Source: Bacteroidota bacterium (GTDB lineage: Bacteria; Bacteroidota; Bacteroidia; Chitinophagales; Chitinophagaceae). Taken from it: DNA of 64,000 nucleotides. Where the stretch lies: positions 1 through 64,000 of the forward strand of contig JANYEA010000117.1 in NCBI GenBank assembly GCA_025363385.1, in the 5' to 3' direction. Positions 55,513-64,000 of the stretch are shown here, piece by piece; positions within the stretch are counted from its first letter, which is position 1, and every line of letters begins with the position of its first letter. The notes below the pieces were generated by a model that saw only the letters and a list, made by a program, of their open reading frames with translations, did no database searches and was not told where the DNA came from. The position numbers and the translations under genes were made by a program.

Positions 55513-55941
55513 CTACTTAATTAAAAGTTTATGAAACTTTTCGATCTCCTTTTTTTCATCCACACTCATGGCTTCATTATTCGAAAATTTGGTTTGCAGA
55601 AAAACAACCCTTTTATGGTGCGGATACTTAGCTAATATATCTATAATCATTTTTTCAATGCCCTCATCTTTTTGATATAAAGGCTTGATATTGGTGGGAA
55701 TAGTTTTATCTCTGTTGGGACGTTTTAAGATTTCGGCCTCTAAAGTTGCCACCCAGTTTGGTGGCATATCTGTTACCTTCTGGGCTTTTAAATAAAGCCC
55801 CTCTAATTGTTTTTTACTAAGTGAGCCCCTTTCTTCATACTGGTGCATTAAGCTCATGATAAATAATGCATCCGGATTATGCTTATAGCAAGCATCCAGA
55901 ATTTTATCAATAATATCAATACCCTGTTTTTTCTTAATCAT
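55513..55941 (-). CDS. Small cytosolic protein of unknown function
   Basis: A 142-residue helical, charged protein. DACYKHNPDALFIMSLMHQYEERGSLSKKQLEGLY shows a helix-turn-helix-like helical pair repeated once further on (ILAKYPHHKRVVFLQTKFSNNE), so an internal duplication is possible. No family recognised. Convergent with the lipoprotein gene, three bases apart. Confidence 0.58.
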   Translation of the reverse strand: MIKKKQGIDIIDKILDACYKHNPDALFIMSLMHQYEERGSLSKKQLEGLYLKAQKVTDMPPNWVATLEAEILKRPNRDKTIPTNIKPLYQKDEGIEKMIIDILAKYPHHKRVVFLQTKFSNNEAMSVDEKKEIEKFHKLLIK

Positions 55942-55994
55942 GTTTCAGCAAGAACTATGCTGCAAGGTCGGAAATAATATTCGGTAAGCGCCAA

Positions 55995-56366
55995 CTAGAT
56001 CTTTGATAAGATAATCTGCGAGTCAATTTCCAATATCTGACGTGCAAGTTCCACATCTTCAATGGTAATATCTTCCATCATTTCTTTTCCATTTTCTCTA
56101 GATTCTGCCATGGCAACTTTAACCATTACCAATTGCGTCTCCGCTTTTATGGCCCGGGTAAGAAACTGTTCTTTTTCTACCTGCGTTCTGTGCAAAGTCT
56201 TATCCATTCCTTCAATAATCTCAGTCTTTCCTCTTACCTGCTCTTCGAGCACTTTAAGTTTACGAATGAATTTTGCACGAATAATAAGATAACTAAATAC
56301 AGAAACTGCAATAGTAGTGGTGGCCAAAATAATAATAATACTTACATCTATCATTAGATCATTCAT
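55995..56366 (-). CDS. Small membrane protein with coiled coil
   Basis: A 123-residue protein: one N-terminal membrane helix (about 6-28) followed by a long charged coiled coil (30-120) on the cytosolic or periplasmic side. No enzymatic motif. TTAGTTTG on the minus strand (56383-56390), 16 bases before the ATG, is a plausible -7 element. Confidence 0.58.
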   Translation of the reverse strand: MNDLMIDVSIIIILATTTIAVSVFSYLIIRAKFIRKLKVLEEQVRGKTEIIEGMDKTLHRTQVEKEQFLTRAIKAETQLVMVKVAMAESRENGKEMMEDITIEDVELARQILEIDSQIILSKI

Positions 56367-56589
56367 TTAGGGGTTAAAATGACAAACTAACTGCAGTAGT
56401 TGAAGTTGGAGGCCAACTCTTGACCAAAGGTTTCTTGGGGGAACCTGTAACAAATATAATTTATTAAACAAAAGTTTACGAAAAAACTTTCTTTTTAAAA
56501 TAAATTAAAATGCTTCCTATGAACGGCTCAGGCCTTTTTAATGGCTTTGGCAGGGTTTTATTATTATTTGTATCTTCCATTTTCAGGAA

Positions 56590-57942
56590 ATGGTCTCTTC
56601 CTATATGCAATCCATTAAAAAGTCATTCGAACAGTATTCCATTGCTAATTACCTCTTTAAATGGACGTTTTTGGTAGCACCCATGGCGATTGTGGTGGGC
56701 AGTTTTGTAGCACTATTTCTTTGGTTATTAGATAAGGTTACTCAATTTAGATGGCAAAATGGATGGGTAATTTATTGCTTACCCTTTGCGGGAATCTTAA
56801 TTTACTTTCTGTATCAGAAGATTGGCAAAAAGACAGAAGCAGGAAATAATTTGATTATCGACGAAATTCACGAACCAGATGGCGGGGTACCGGCACGAAT
56901 GGCTCCTTTGGTTTTGTTTACTACCCTGATTACTCATTTATTTGGTGGATCAGCTGGCCGAGAGGGAACTGCAGTTCAAATGGGGGGAGGCATTGCTGGT
57001 CTTTTTGGCCGTTGGTTAAAATTAAACCAACATGATCTGCGCGTATTACTCATGGCTGGAATTGCTGCCGGTTTTGCAGCGGTTTTTGGAACCCCTGTTA
57101 CCGGAACAGTGTTCGCTATGGAGGTAATTGCCATTGGAAGTATCAAATACGATGCACTTTTACCTTGCCTGATCGCCAGTTTACTGGCAAATTTTACCTG
57201 TAATTGCTGGGGCATTCAACATACCATTTATAGTATTCACTTCATGCATTCAGACACTAATACCTTTTTTGGGATTGATTATCTACTCATAGGTAAAACG
57301 ATAATCGCTGGAATTGCATTTGGTCTTGTTGCTTATCTCTTTGGTGAAATGCAACAGAGCGTAAAAGATTATTCTAATCGGTTAATCAAGATCAAATGGC
57401 TGATTCCAGCAATTGGTGGATTTATCGTTATTGGATTAAGTATTCTATTAAACACACGCGACTATCTGGGTCTGGGTGTTACATCCGAAAACCCAACAGG
57501 CATTTCTATTGTAAATGCATTTACCCTGGGTGGTGTAACCAGTTGGAGTTGGTTCTGGAAATTAGTATTCACCGCCATTACATTAGGAACTGGTTTTAAA
57601 GGCGGAGAAGTAACACCCCTATTTTTTATTGGGGCTGCATTAGGCAATTTCATTGCCTGGATCAGTGGCGCACCGGTAGATCTGTTTGCCGCACTAGGTT
57701 TTATTGCCGTTTTTGCAGGCGCAACCAATACACCCCTTGCCTGTACCATTATGGGTGTGGAATTGTTCGGAGGTGAACATATTATCTATTATGCTATCGC
57801 TTGTTTTATAGCTTACTATTTTAGCGGACATTCGGGTATCTATTCCTCACAAAGGATTAGTAGTTCAAAAATTCGATCCGAAAATATCCATCATCCTACC
57901 AGTATCAAACATATAAGAGACCAACATAGAAATTCTAAATAA
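56590..57942 (+). CDS. CLC-family anion transporter, probably fluoride-type
   Basis: A 450-residue CLC protein with about 11 membrane helices. The gating-glutamate segment is [15 protein letters not shown] (E125), and [19 protein letters not shown] is the usual later pore segment. In ordinary chloride CLCs the first pore segment reads GSGIP; here the same place reads [21 protein letters not shown], which, with GREGT, resembles the fluoride-exporting CLC-F group. It would export fluoride in exchange for protons. No fluoride riboswitch is seen upstream. Spacing to the GH29 gene is 10 bases, but functions look unrelated. Confidence 0.8.
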   Translation: MVSSYMQSIKKSFEQYSIANYLFKWTFLVAPMAIVVGSFVALFLWLLDKVTQFRWQNGWVIYCLPFAGILIYFLYQKIGKKTEAGNNLIIDEIHEPDGGVPARMAPLVLFTTLITHLFGGSAGREGTAVQMGGGIAGLFGRWLKLNQHDLRVLLMAGIAAGFAAVFGTPVTGTVFAMEVIAIGSIKYDALLPCLIASLLANFTCNCWGIQHTIYSIHFMHSDTNTFFGIDYLLIGKTIIAGIAFGLVAYLFGEMQQSVKDYSNRLIKIKWLIPAIGGFIVIGLSILLNTRDYLGLGVTSENPTGISIVNAFTLGGVTSWSWFWKLVFTAITLGTGFKGGEVTPLFFIGAALGNFIAWISGAPVDLFAALGFIAVFAGATNTPLACTIMGVELFGGEHIIYYAIACFIAYYFSGHSGIYSSQRISSSKIRSENIHHPTSIKHIRDQHRNSK

Positions 57943-57952
57943 AAAATATATC

Positions 57953-59437
57953 ATGCATTTATTCAACAAGTATTGTAGCCTGATTCTTTTTTGTTGCATT
58001 AGCATATTTGCTATTGCACAAAATGCGCCCAAACCTTACGGAGTTCTTCCAACTGCACGTCAGTTAGCTTGGCAGGAAAAAGAAATGTATGTGATCATGC
58101 ATTTTACTCCCACCACTTTTCAAAATAAAGAATGGGGATTCGGAGATGCAGATCCTGCTATATTCAATCCCACTCATTTTAATGCAAATGCCATAGCCGC
58201 GGCAGTAAAAGCGGGAGGTTTTAAAGGTATTACGGTAGTAGCAAAACACCATGATGGTTTTGCTTTATGGCCTACGAAATCTACGGAATATAATATCAGC
58301 AAATCGCCATTCCGTGCTGGTAAAGGAGACCTCGTAAAAGAAATGATGATAGCTACGAATGTAGCAGGGCTTGCATTTGGAATCTATTGCTCACCCTGGG
58401 ATAGAAACAATGCCAACTATAGTAAGCCAGCATATATCAACGAAGTGTATTACAAACAATTACAGGAACTATATAGTAATTACGGGAAGTTACATACCGT
58501 TTTCTATGATGGGGCAAACGGAGGTGATGGATTTTATGGTGGCGCAAGAGAAAAAAGATCAATCGATGCCTCTACTTATTATAATTATGAAAAGATTTGG
58601 ACCATCGTGAGGGCCATGCAACCAAGTGCCGCCATCTTTAGTGATATCGGTCCAGACATTCGTTGGGTTGGAAATGAATCCGGATTTGCGTCGGAAACTT
58701 CCTGGTCTACCCTTACCCCTATCAGCCCAGTGAAAGATAAAAAACCTTCACCCGGATTTGTGGTAGAAACCGATTTGCCAACAGGCACTAGAAATGGTGC
58801 ATTCTGGACTCCCGCCGAATGCGATGTACCGCTTCGACCAGGTTGGTTTTATCATCCAGAACAAGATGGAAAAACCAAAACACCTGCACAACTATTAGAT
58901 ATTTATTATAAATCAGTTGGTCGTAGTGCTTCGCTCGATCTGGGAATTGCTCCCATGCCAAGTGGAGAATTGCATCCAGATGATATCAAAAGCCTGAGCG
59001 AGTTTGGCGCAATTTTACAAAAGACATTTGCAAATAACCTTGCAGCTGGCGCCACCATCATTGCTTCTAATACCCGCACTAAGAGTACGCAATTTTCTGC
59101 CAATCAACTGATCGACCAGGATCGATACAGTTATTGGGCAACAGACGATTCTATAACTCACCCCAGTATTGTTTTTCAATTAAAAAACAAAAGCCGTTTC
59201 AATGTAATCCGTGTCAGGGAAAATATAAAACTAGGTCAGCGTATCGAAGCAGTAGCAATTGATGCTTGGCTCGATAATCAATGGAAAGAGATTGCCCAGG
59301 CCACCAGTATTGGGGGAAACAGATTAATTCGATTGCAAGAGCATATAGAAACAAGCAAAGTAAGGTTGCGTATTTTAAAATCGCCAGTATGTATTGCATT
59401 GAGTGATTTTGGGCTATTTGAAGAGTCAAACTTGTAA
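57953..59437 (+). CDS. Alpha-L-fucosidase, GH29
   Basis: A 494-residue secreted enzyme, signal peptide 1-22 (ends IAIAQ). The GH29 barrel shows EMYVIMHFTPTTF, VVAKHHDGFALW and the nucleophile D186 in TVFYDGANG (the usual site is WFDGA). A C-terminal F5/8-type C (CBM32-like) domain (about 360-490) probably binds sugar. It should release alpha-linked fucose. It lies 10 bases after the CLC gene and may share its transcript by position only. Confidence 0.92.
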   Translation: MHLFNKYCSLILFCCISIFAIAQNAPKPYGVLPTARQLAWQEKEMYVIMHFTPTTFQNKEWGFGDADPAIFNPTHFNANAIAAAVKAGGFKGITVVAKHHDGFALWPTKSTEYNISKSPFRAGKGDLVKEMMIATNVAGLAFGIYCSPWDRNNANYSKPAYINEVYYKQLQELYSNYGKLHTVFYDGANGGDGFYGGAREKRSIDASTYYNYEKIWTIVRAMQPSAAIFSDIGPDIRWVGNESGFASETSWSTLTPISPVKDKKPSPGFVVETDLPTGTRNGAFWTPAECDVPLRPGWFYHPEQDGKTKTPAQLLDIYYKSVGRSASLDLGIAPMPSGELHPDDIKSLSEFGAILQKTFANNLAAGATIIASNTRTKSTQFSANQLIDQDRYSYWATDDSITHPSIVFQLKNKSRFNVIRVRENIKLGQRIEAVAIDAWLDNQWKEIAQATSIGGNRLIRLQEHIETSKVRLRILKSPVCIALSDFGLFEESNL

Positions 59438-59530
59438 TAAATAACTAATTCTTTAAAAAAATTGCATCCTACCTTTATAGTAACAGACTACTAGATAAAT
59501 AGTCTTTTACACATAATTTATCTTTACGTT

Positions 59531-60610
59531 ATGTATAAAGTTAGCTGCCTTTTGTTGGCATTATTTCTATTCTCTTGTAAAAGCAAGAAGGATACCATTA
59601 AGCCTAGTATAGAAAATATCAGTTCTTCTATTTATGCTTCAGGGATAATTAAAAGTAAAAATCAATACCAAGTATTTGGCACCGTAAATGGCATTATTAC
59701 AGATGTATTTATTACCGAAGGTGATATTGTAAAAAAAGGAACACCTCTTTTTGCTATAGAAAACAAAACACAAAAACTCAATAAAGAAAATGCAGAATTA
59801 GCCGCACAGTATTCAGATTCTTATGCCAACGAATCGAAATTAAACGATGCAAAATTAGCTATCGACTTTGCCAGAAATAAAATGAAGAGTGATTCATTAC
59901 TGTATGTTCGGCAACAAGCCCTATGGCAACAACAGATCGGAACAAGAATCGATTTAGAGCAGAGAGAATTACAAATGCAAAATTCAAAAACGAATTATAC
60001 CTCTGCTATTTATAAATATCAAGACATTAAAAGACAAGTAGAATTCAATTCAAACCAGTCAAAAAAGAGCCTGCTTATTTCTAAAAACTTACAGAACGAT
60101 TTTACAATCAAGAGTGAAATGGAAGGGAAAGTGTATTCCATTAGCAAGAAGAAAGGAGAAATTTCCAATGCACAAACTGCTCTTGCTGTAATAGGAGATG
60201 ATACTAATTTTACGCTTGAAATGCAGGTTGATGAATATGATATTTTAAAGATCAAAAAAGGGTTGCCAGTAATTGTAAATCTCGAAAGTTATCAGGGAAA
60301 AGTATTTAATGCTATAATCACAAAAATCAATCCGCTCATGAACGAACGAAGCAAGACCTTTATGGTAGAAGCTGAGTTTGTACAAAAACCGGATCAGCTT
60401 TATGCCAATATTAGTTTCGAAGCAAGTATCGTTTTAGAAACAAAAGAAAAAGTATTACTCATACCCAGAAACTATCTTTTAAACGATAGCACCGTTATGA
60501 AAGCCAACGGTGAAAAGCAACTAATTAAAACTGGAATGAAAGACTACAACAAAGTAGAAATAATCTCAGGCTTAATCGCTACTGACGAATTGCTTAAACC
60601 CATCAAATGA
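59531..60610 (+). CDS. HlyD-family periplasmic adaptor lipoprotein
   Basis: A 359-residue membrane-fusion protein with lipobox LFSC (Cys16). It has a biotinyl-lipoyl-like barrel, a coiled-coil hairpin (about 75-170) and a beta barrel (about 195-300, QVDEYDILKIKKGLPVIVNLE). Links an inner-membrane ABC exporter to the outer membrane, so that substrates leave without a periplasmic stop. The permease starts within its last codons (ATGA overlap). TACCTTTA (59470-59477) is a possible -7 element. Confidence 0.87.
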   Translation: MYKVSCLLLALFLFSCKSKKDTIKPSIENISSSIYASGIIKSKNQYQVFGTVNGIITDVFITEGDIVKKGTPLFAIENKTQKLNKENAELAAQYSDSYANESKLNDAKLAIDFARNKMKSDSLLYVRQQALWQQQIGTRIDLEQRELQMQNSKTNYTSAIYKYQDIKRQVEFNSNQSKKSLLISKNLQNDFTIKSEMEGKVYSISKKKGEISNAQTALAVIGDDTNFTLEMQVDEYDILKIKKGLPVIVNLESYQGKVFNAIITKINPLMNERSKTFMVEAEFVQKPDQLYANISFEASIVLETKEKVLLIPRNYLLNDSTVMKANGEKQLIKTGMKDYNKVEIISGLIATDELLKPIK

Positions 60611-61866
60611 AATACAAACTAATAGCCAGTATTTCTAAGTCGCTTTTATTTGCCCGGTTTAAACAAACTTTAGTTGCCGCAATTGGTGTAACATTTAGTA
60701 TCACCATGTTTATTACATTGCTCAGTTTCATGTCTGGTTTAAATGATCTACTCGACGGATTAATTTTAAATAGAACAGCTCACGTTCGTTTGTATAACGA
60801 GATCAAGGCATCCGATCAACAGCCAGTTGATTTATCAGAAAAATATAAAGGCCATCATAATTTTGTTAGTTCTGTAAAACCAAGAGACGAAAAAGCCGAG
60901 ATCCACAATAGCGGTGCTATTATACATGCACTTGAAACCGACAACCGTGTTACTGGTGTTGCACCAAAAATTATGGCGCAGGTATTTTATAATGTAGGCT
61001 CTATTGACCTAACAGGTGTGATCAATGGAATTGATGTGGATGAAGAGACTAGATTATTTTTTTTTAAGAACTATGTTGTGGAGGGTAATTATATCGATTT
61101 GAAAAATACACCCAACAGCATCATTTTAGGGAAGGGTGCTGCCGAAAAAATGATGTCGGCAATTGGAGATATTATTCAAGTAACCACCAGTAAAGGCGAT
61201 CGCGTACAATTAAAAGTAGTGGGCTATTTTCAATCAGGCATTCAGGAAATTGATAAGGTGCAGAGTTATGCAAGCATCAGCACAACACAAAAAATTCTTG
61301 GTCAGCCCAATAGCTATATCACCGACATACAGGTGAAATTAAAAAACGTGTTAGATGCACCAATGATTGCAAAAGAATTTCAAAAAAAGTTTAACGTCGA
61401 AGCTGTTGATATACAAACTGCCAACTCCCAATTCGAAACAGGCAGTTCTATCAGAACACTCATTTCATACGCAGTAGGAATTACACTACTCATCGTGGCA
61501 GGGTTTGGAATTTATAATATTCTCAATATGATGATCTATGAAAAAATGGATTCAATTGCAATTTTAAAGGCAACGGGTTTTTCAGGGAAAGACGTGAATA
61601 ATATTTTTATCACAATCGCTTTGAGCATCGGCATTTTTGGGGGAGCTCTTGGTTTACTCTTTGGTTATGGTCTTTGTAATATCATTGAACATATTCCGTT
61701 CAACACACCCTCTCTTCCTACTGTAAAAACCTATCCCATCAATTATAATCCAAAATTTTATATGATAGGAACTGTGTTTTCAATTATCACAACTTACCTG
61801 GCTGGATATTTTCCATCTCGTAAGGCAAGTAAAATTGATCCTGTAATTATTATCAGAGGAAAATAA
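60607..61866 (+). CDS. ABC transporter permease, MacB/FtsX type
   Basis: A 419-residue permease: first membrane helix at about 18-45, a large periplasmic domain (about 46-285), and three helices at the C-terminus (about 288-310, 335-355, 390-412) in FtsX order. Type VII ABC subunits of the MacB/DevC/LolCE group share this plan. Overlaps the adaptor gene by four bases and precedes the ATPase gene by one base; all three form one operon. Substrate unknown. Confidence 0.88.
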   Translation: MKYKLIASISKSLLFARFKQTLVAAIGVTFSITMFITLLSFMSGLNDLLDGLILNRTAHVRLYNEIKASDQQPVDLSEKYKGHHNFVSSVKPRDEKAEIHNSGAIIHALETDNRVTGVAPKIMAQVFYNVGSIDLTGVINGIDVDEETRLFFFKNYVVEGNYIDLKNTPNSIILGKGAAEKMMSAIGDIIQVTTSKGDRVQLKVVGYFQSGIQEIDKVQSYASISTTQKILGQPNSYITDIQVKLKNVLDAPMIAKEFQKKFNVEAVDIQTANSQFETGSSIRTLISYAVGITLLIVAGFGIYNILNMMIYEKMDSIAILKATGFSGKDVNNIFITIALSIGIFGGALGLLFGYGLCNIIEHIPFNTPSLPTVKTYPINYNPKFYMIGTVFSIITTYLAGYFPSRKASKIDPVIIIRGK

Positions 61867-61867
61867 G

Positions 61868-62548
61868 ATGAGCAAGAAAATACTGATAGCAAATAAAATC
61901 TGTAAATCATTTCATGATCCCATTACGGTTCAGGTTTTGAATGATATTAGTTTCTCTGTAGACAAGGGTGAATTTATTTCTGTGATAGGTAGATCGGGTT
62001 GTGGTAAATCAACCTTACTCTATATTCTTTCTACCATGGACACCGATTATTCAGGAGAATTATTTATCGATGGCGTTTTAATGCGTACTAAAAAAGAAAA
62101 AGAGTTGGCTAGGGTACGCAACGAAAAAATTGGTTTCGTATTCCAATTCCATTACTTACTCAATGAATTTTCTGTATTACAAAATGTAATGCTACCCGGA
62201 TTAAAACTCAATAAATATTCCAAAAAAGAAGTTGAACACCGCGCATACGAAAAATTGAAAGTGCTTGGAATTGAAAATGAAGCACTCAAATTACCCAACC
62301 AATTATCAGGTGGTCAAAAACAACGTGTTGCTATTGCACGCGCACTGATTAATGACCCGCTCATTATCATGGGTGATGAACCCACAGGAAACCTTGATAA
62401 AAAAAATAGTGAGGTTGTTTTTCAAATTTTCAAGGAACTCGCAAACAGTTTTCAACAAACCCTTCTAATCGTAACCCACGATAACGAATTTGCAGCCCGC
62501 ACCAATCGTATCATTGAAATGGAAGATGGTAAAATTATAAATATGTAA
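61868..62548 (+). CDS. ABC transporter ATP-binding protein, LolD/DevA type
   Basis: A 226-residue ABC ATPase with Walker A GRSGCGKST (41-49), Q-loop GFVFQFHYLL, signature LSGGQKQRVAIARAL, and Walker B LIIMGDEPTGNLD, followed by the H-loop VTHD. The LNEFSVLQNVMLPGL segment and GEPTGNLD-type Walker B identify the LolD/MacB-type branch. One base after the permease stop. Powers the adaptor/permease exporter. Confidence 0.92.
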   Translation: MSKKILIANKICKSFHDPITVQVLNDISFSVDKGEFISVIGRSGCGKSTLLYILSTMDTDYSGELFIDGVLMRTKKEKELARVRNEKIGFVFQFHYLLNEFSVLQNVMLPGLKLNKYSKKEVEHRAYEKLKVLGIENEALKLPNQLSGGQKQRVAIARALINDPLIIMGDEPTGNLDKKNSEVVFQIFKELANSFQQTLLIVTHDNEFAARTNRIIEMEDGKIINM

Positions 62549-62665
62549 TAAAATTAACAGCCTCAATGGCTACAAGTGGAAAGTATGACCAAAATCAGCT
62601 TTTATATCTAACGGTTCTGCTAATTTTCACTCCTGAAAAAATTAGTTACCCTTTAGCGATTCCAT

Positions 62666-63742
62666 ATGTCAACGATTCATACAGCCTATAAATCAGGAAA
62701 AGACTTGTCGCCCAAATCAAGAGCCCTTTGGAATGTGGCAAAATCAGGAGTTTGGTTAGTTGGTGCGATCATTCTTTCCTGCTTATTGTTTTTTCCTCCC
62801 ATCGGACTAATCCTATTTTGGAATATTTTGATCCCGGTTGCACCGGCACTTTTTGTAGTAGCGGTTGGTGTATGGAGAAATGTGTGTCCCTTAGCCACAA
62901 CCAATCTTTTACCCCGCAGTTTCGGACTTTCAAAAAGAAAAAAATTAACCCCCATTCAATTGGGCAAATTAAACCTAATAGCAGTGGTGGCACTTTTTGC
63001 GCTTGTTCCATTACGACATGCCATCTTTAACAATAATGGACCAGCCACAGGACTACTCATCATTACTATGGCAATGATTGGCGTTTCAATGGGATTTGTG
63101 TATGAATGGAAAAGCGCCTGGTGTTCTGGTCTTTGTCCCGTTCATCCTGTAGAGAAATTATATGGTGGAAATACATTTGCTGCTATACCAAATGCACACT
63201 GCTTAGAATGTCAGAATTGTGTGGTGCCTTGCCCCGATTCTACTCCCAACATTCACCCCATCTCCTCTAAAAAAACATTGTATCATCAATTATCTGGATT
63301 GTTAATCGTAGGTGGTTTACCAGGTTTTATCTGGGGGTGGTTTCATGTACCAGACGAAACAAGTGTTGCTAGTTTTAGTAATTTAATATCTGTATATCAA
63401 ATGCCCCTGATTGGTTTAGTGGCAAGCTCCATAGTGTATATTATTGTTTCCATGATGGTTCCCAATAAATACGAACAAAAGCTGATTAGTGTTTTTGCAG
63501 CAGCCGGCGTTTCCTGTTATTACTGGTACCGTATTCCCTATTTAATAGGCTATGGAAATTTTGGTGATGATGGATTACTGTACAATTTAAACCATCTGGT
63601 ACCTTCATGGGTGATTCCAATCATTAATATGGCTACAACTGCTTTCTTTTTTTATTTTTTAGTTTTTCGAAAACAGAATAATCAAAGTTGGGTAGTGAGA
63701 CCCCCATTTGCAGCTAAGGAAAAAATACATACCCTTTCTTAG
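62666..63742 (+). CDS. Membrane iron-sulfur protein (NapH-like)
   Basis: A 358-residue inner-membrane protein with about seven hydrophobic helices. Cys-rich segments are NVCPLATTN (residues 72-80), WCSGLCPVHPVEKL (152-165) and CLECQNCVVPCPDSTPN (about 178-194), the latter like a 4Fe-4S site in ferredoxin-type NapH/NosR/CcoG proteins. Probably passes electrons in or near the membrane. No redox partner gene lies in the window, so the route is not known. Its end overlaps the convergent rmuC 3' end by four bases. Confidence 0.75.
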   Translation: MSTIHTAYKSGKDLSPKSRALWNVAKSGVWLVGAIILSCLLFFPPIGLILFWNILIPVAPALFVVAVGVWRNVCPLATTNLLPRSFGLSKRKKLTPIQLGKLNLIAVVALFALVPLRHAIFNNNGPATGLLIITMAMIGVSMGFVYEWKSAWCSGLCPVHPVEKLYGGNTFAAIPNAHCLECQNCVVPCPDSTPNIHPISSKKTLYHQLSGLLIVGGLPGFIWGWFHVPDETSVASFSNLISVYQMPLIGLVASSIVYIIVSMMVPNKYEQKLISVFAAAGVSCYYWYRIPYLIGYGNFGDDGLLYNLNHLVPSWVIPIINMATTAFFFYFLVFRKQNNQSWVVRPPFAAKEKIHTLS

Positions 63743-64000
63743 AGAAGCCTTTCGGGAATTTGCTTACTCGCGTCTGCCCCCATTTTTTTGAGCTCTTCTA
63801 TTTTGGTGATGATATTCCCCCTTCCGGTAGACAATTGTTTAAAGGCTTCATCATAACTGGTTTGTGCTTCACCGATTTTTTTTCCCACTAATTCTAGGTT
63901 GTTTAAAAAGCCATAAAACTTATCATACAATGCGCCTGCTTTTTCTGCTATTTCAATAGCATTTTTATTTTGCTGTTCCACTTTCCACAGATCGGCAATG
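63739..64000 (-). CDS. rmuC: DNA recombination protein RmuC, 3' end only
   Basis: The last 87 codons of a gene that continues beyond the window. IADLWKVEQQNKNA, EIAEKAGALYDKFYGFL, KKIGEAQTSYDEAF and LSTGRGNIITKIEEL are the closing part of RmuC, a protein that limits DNA inversions. A GTG at 63981 is internal, not the start. The codons at 63982-64000 (IADLWK) belong to the same frame, which shows that the gene goes on. Confidence 0.88.
   Translation of the reverse strand, partial: IADLWKVEQQNKNAIEIAEKAGALYDKFYGFLNNLELVGKKIGEAQTSYDEAFKQLSTGRGNIITKIEELKKMGADASKQIPERLL

Noticed and set aside
56367-56589. Fluoride riboswitch before the CLC gene
   Set aside because: The gap has small hairpins but lacks the GGCGATG-type start and the later CTGATGG-type segment expected of the crcB motif.
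57953-59437. Functional link between CLC and GH29 genes because of close spacing
   Set aside because: The ten-base gap suggests shared transcription, but I know of no biochemical link between fluoride or chloride transport and fucose release.

Overview
The window looks like a chromosomal segment of an AT-rich Bacteroidota, most likely a Chitinophagaceae-type sphingobacterium. The pointers are GH3, GH29 and two GH78 glycosidases with Sec signal peptides, a lectin/PKD protein ending in a gliding-motility-associated (type IX secretion) C-terminus, a DUF5916 outer-membrane protein, few Shine-Dalgarno sequences, and -7 promoter elements resembling TAnnTTTG. The family placement is inference. I saw no rRNA, tRNA, CRISPR array, phage or intact insertion sequence.

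Layout. 0.2-7.1 kb: a minus-strand run (serine hydrolase, exported NIF3-like protein, GH3) faces a second GH3 gene that is broken by a one-base frameshift in a G run. 7.2-11.2 kb: OsmC, a small secreted protein, a second serine hydrolase, a secreted unknown and a GNAT enzyme. 11.4-16.4 kb: a four-gene operon (D-aminoacylase-like amidohydrolase, DgcN/DUF1611, DgcA-like enolase-superfamily enzyme, APC permease) that fits uptake and use of D-amino acids or N-acyl-D-amino acids. 16.4-27.6 kb: a short-chain fatty acid locus. Six minus-strand genes (porin, MFS carrier, two small membrane proteins, a sodium/solute symporter-histidine kinase of CbrA/CrbS type, and a response-regulator receiver domain fused to a complete propionyl-CoA-synthetase-type enzyme) lie beside an InsA-like zinc-ribbon/HTH protein and a divergent acs gene. 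27.7-44.4 kb: mainly housekeeping and sensing genes (PLP enzyme, dCMP deaminase, FIST protein plus NahK-like hybrid kinase, CorA, RecQ, DUF3820, DUF1684, lectin/PKD protein, nucleoid-associated protein, alcohol dehydrogenase). 44.6-59.4 kb: envelope and glycan genes (DUF5916, two GH78, membrane patatin plus lipoprotein, a fluoride-type CLC, GH29). 59.5-64 kb: a tripartite ABC exporter, a membrane iron-sulfur protein and the 3' end of rmuC.

The most unusual system is at 16.4-27.6 kb. In known acetate-switch systems a CrbS/CbrA-type kinase phosphorylates a DNA-binding regulator that controls acs. Here the gene next to the kinase, one base downstream, has its receiver domain attached directly to an acyl-CoA synthetase, so phosphorylation could act on the metabolic enzyme itself. 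The same locus holds a transposase-derived candidate regulator, TATAC(C/T)A-type direct repeats in both flanking promoter regions, and inverted repeats that end 3-6 bases from the start codons of acs and the porin.
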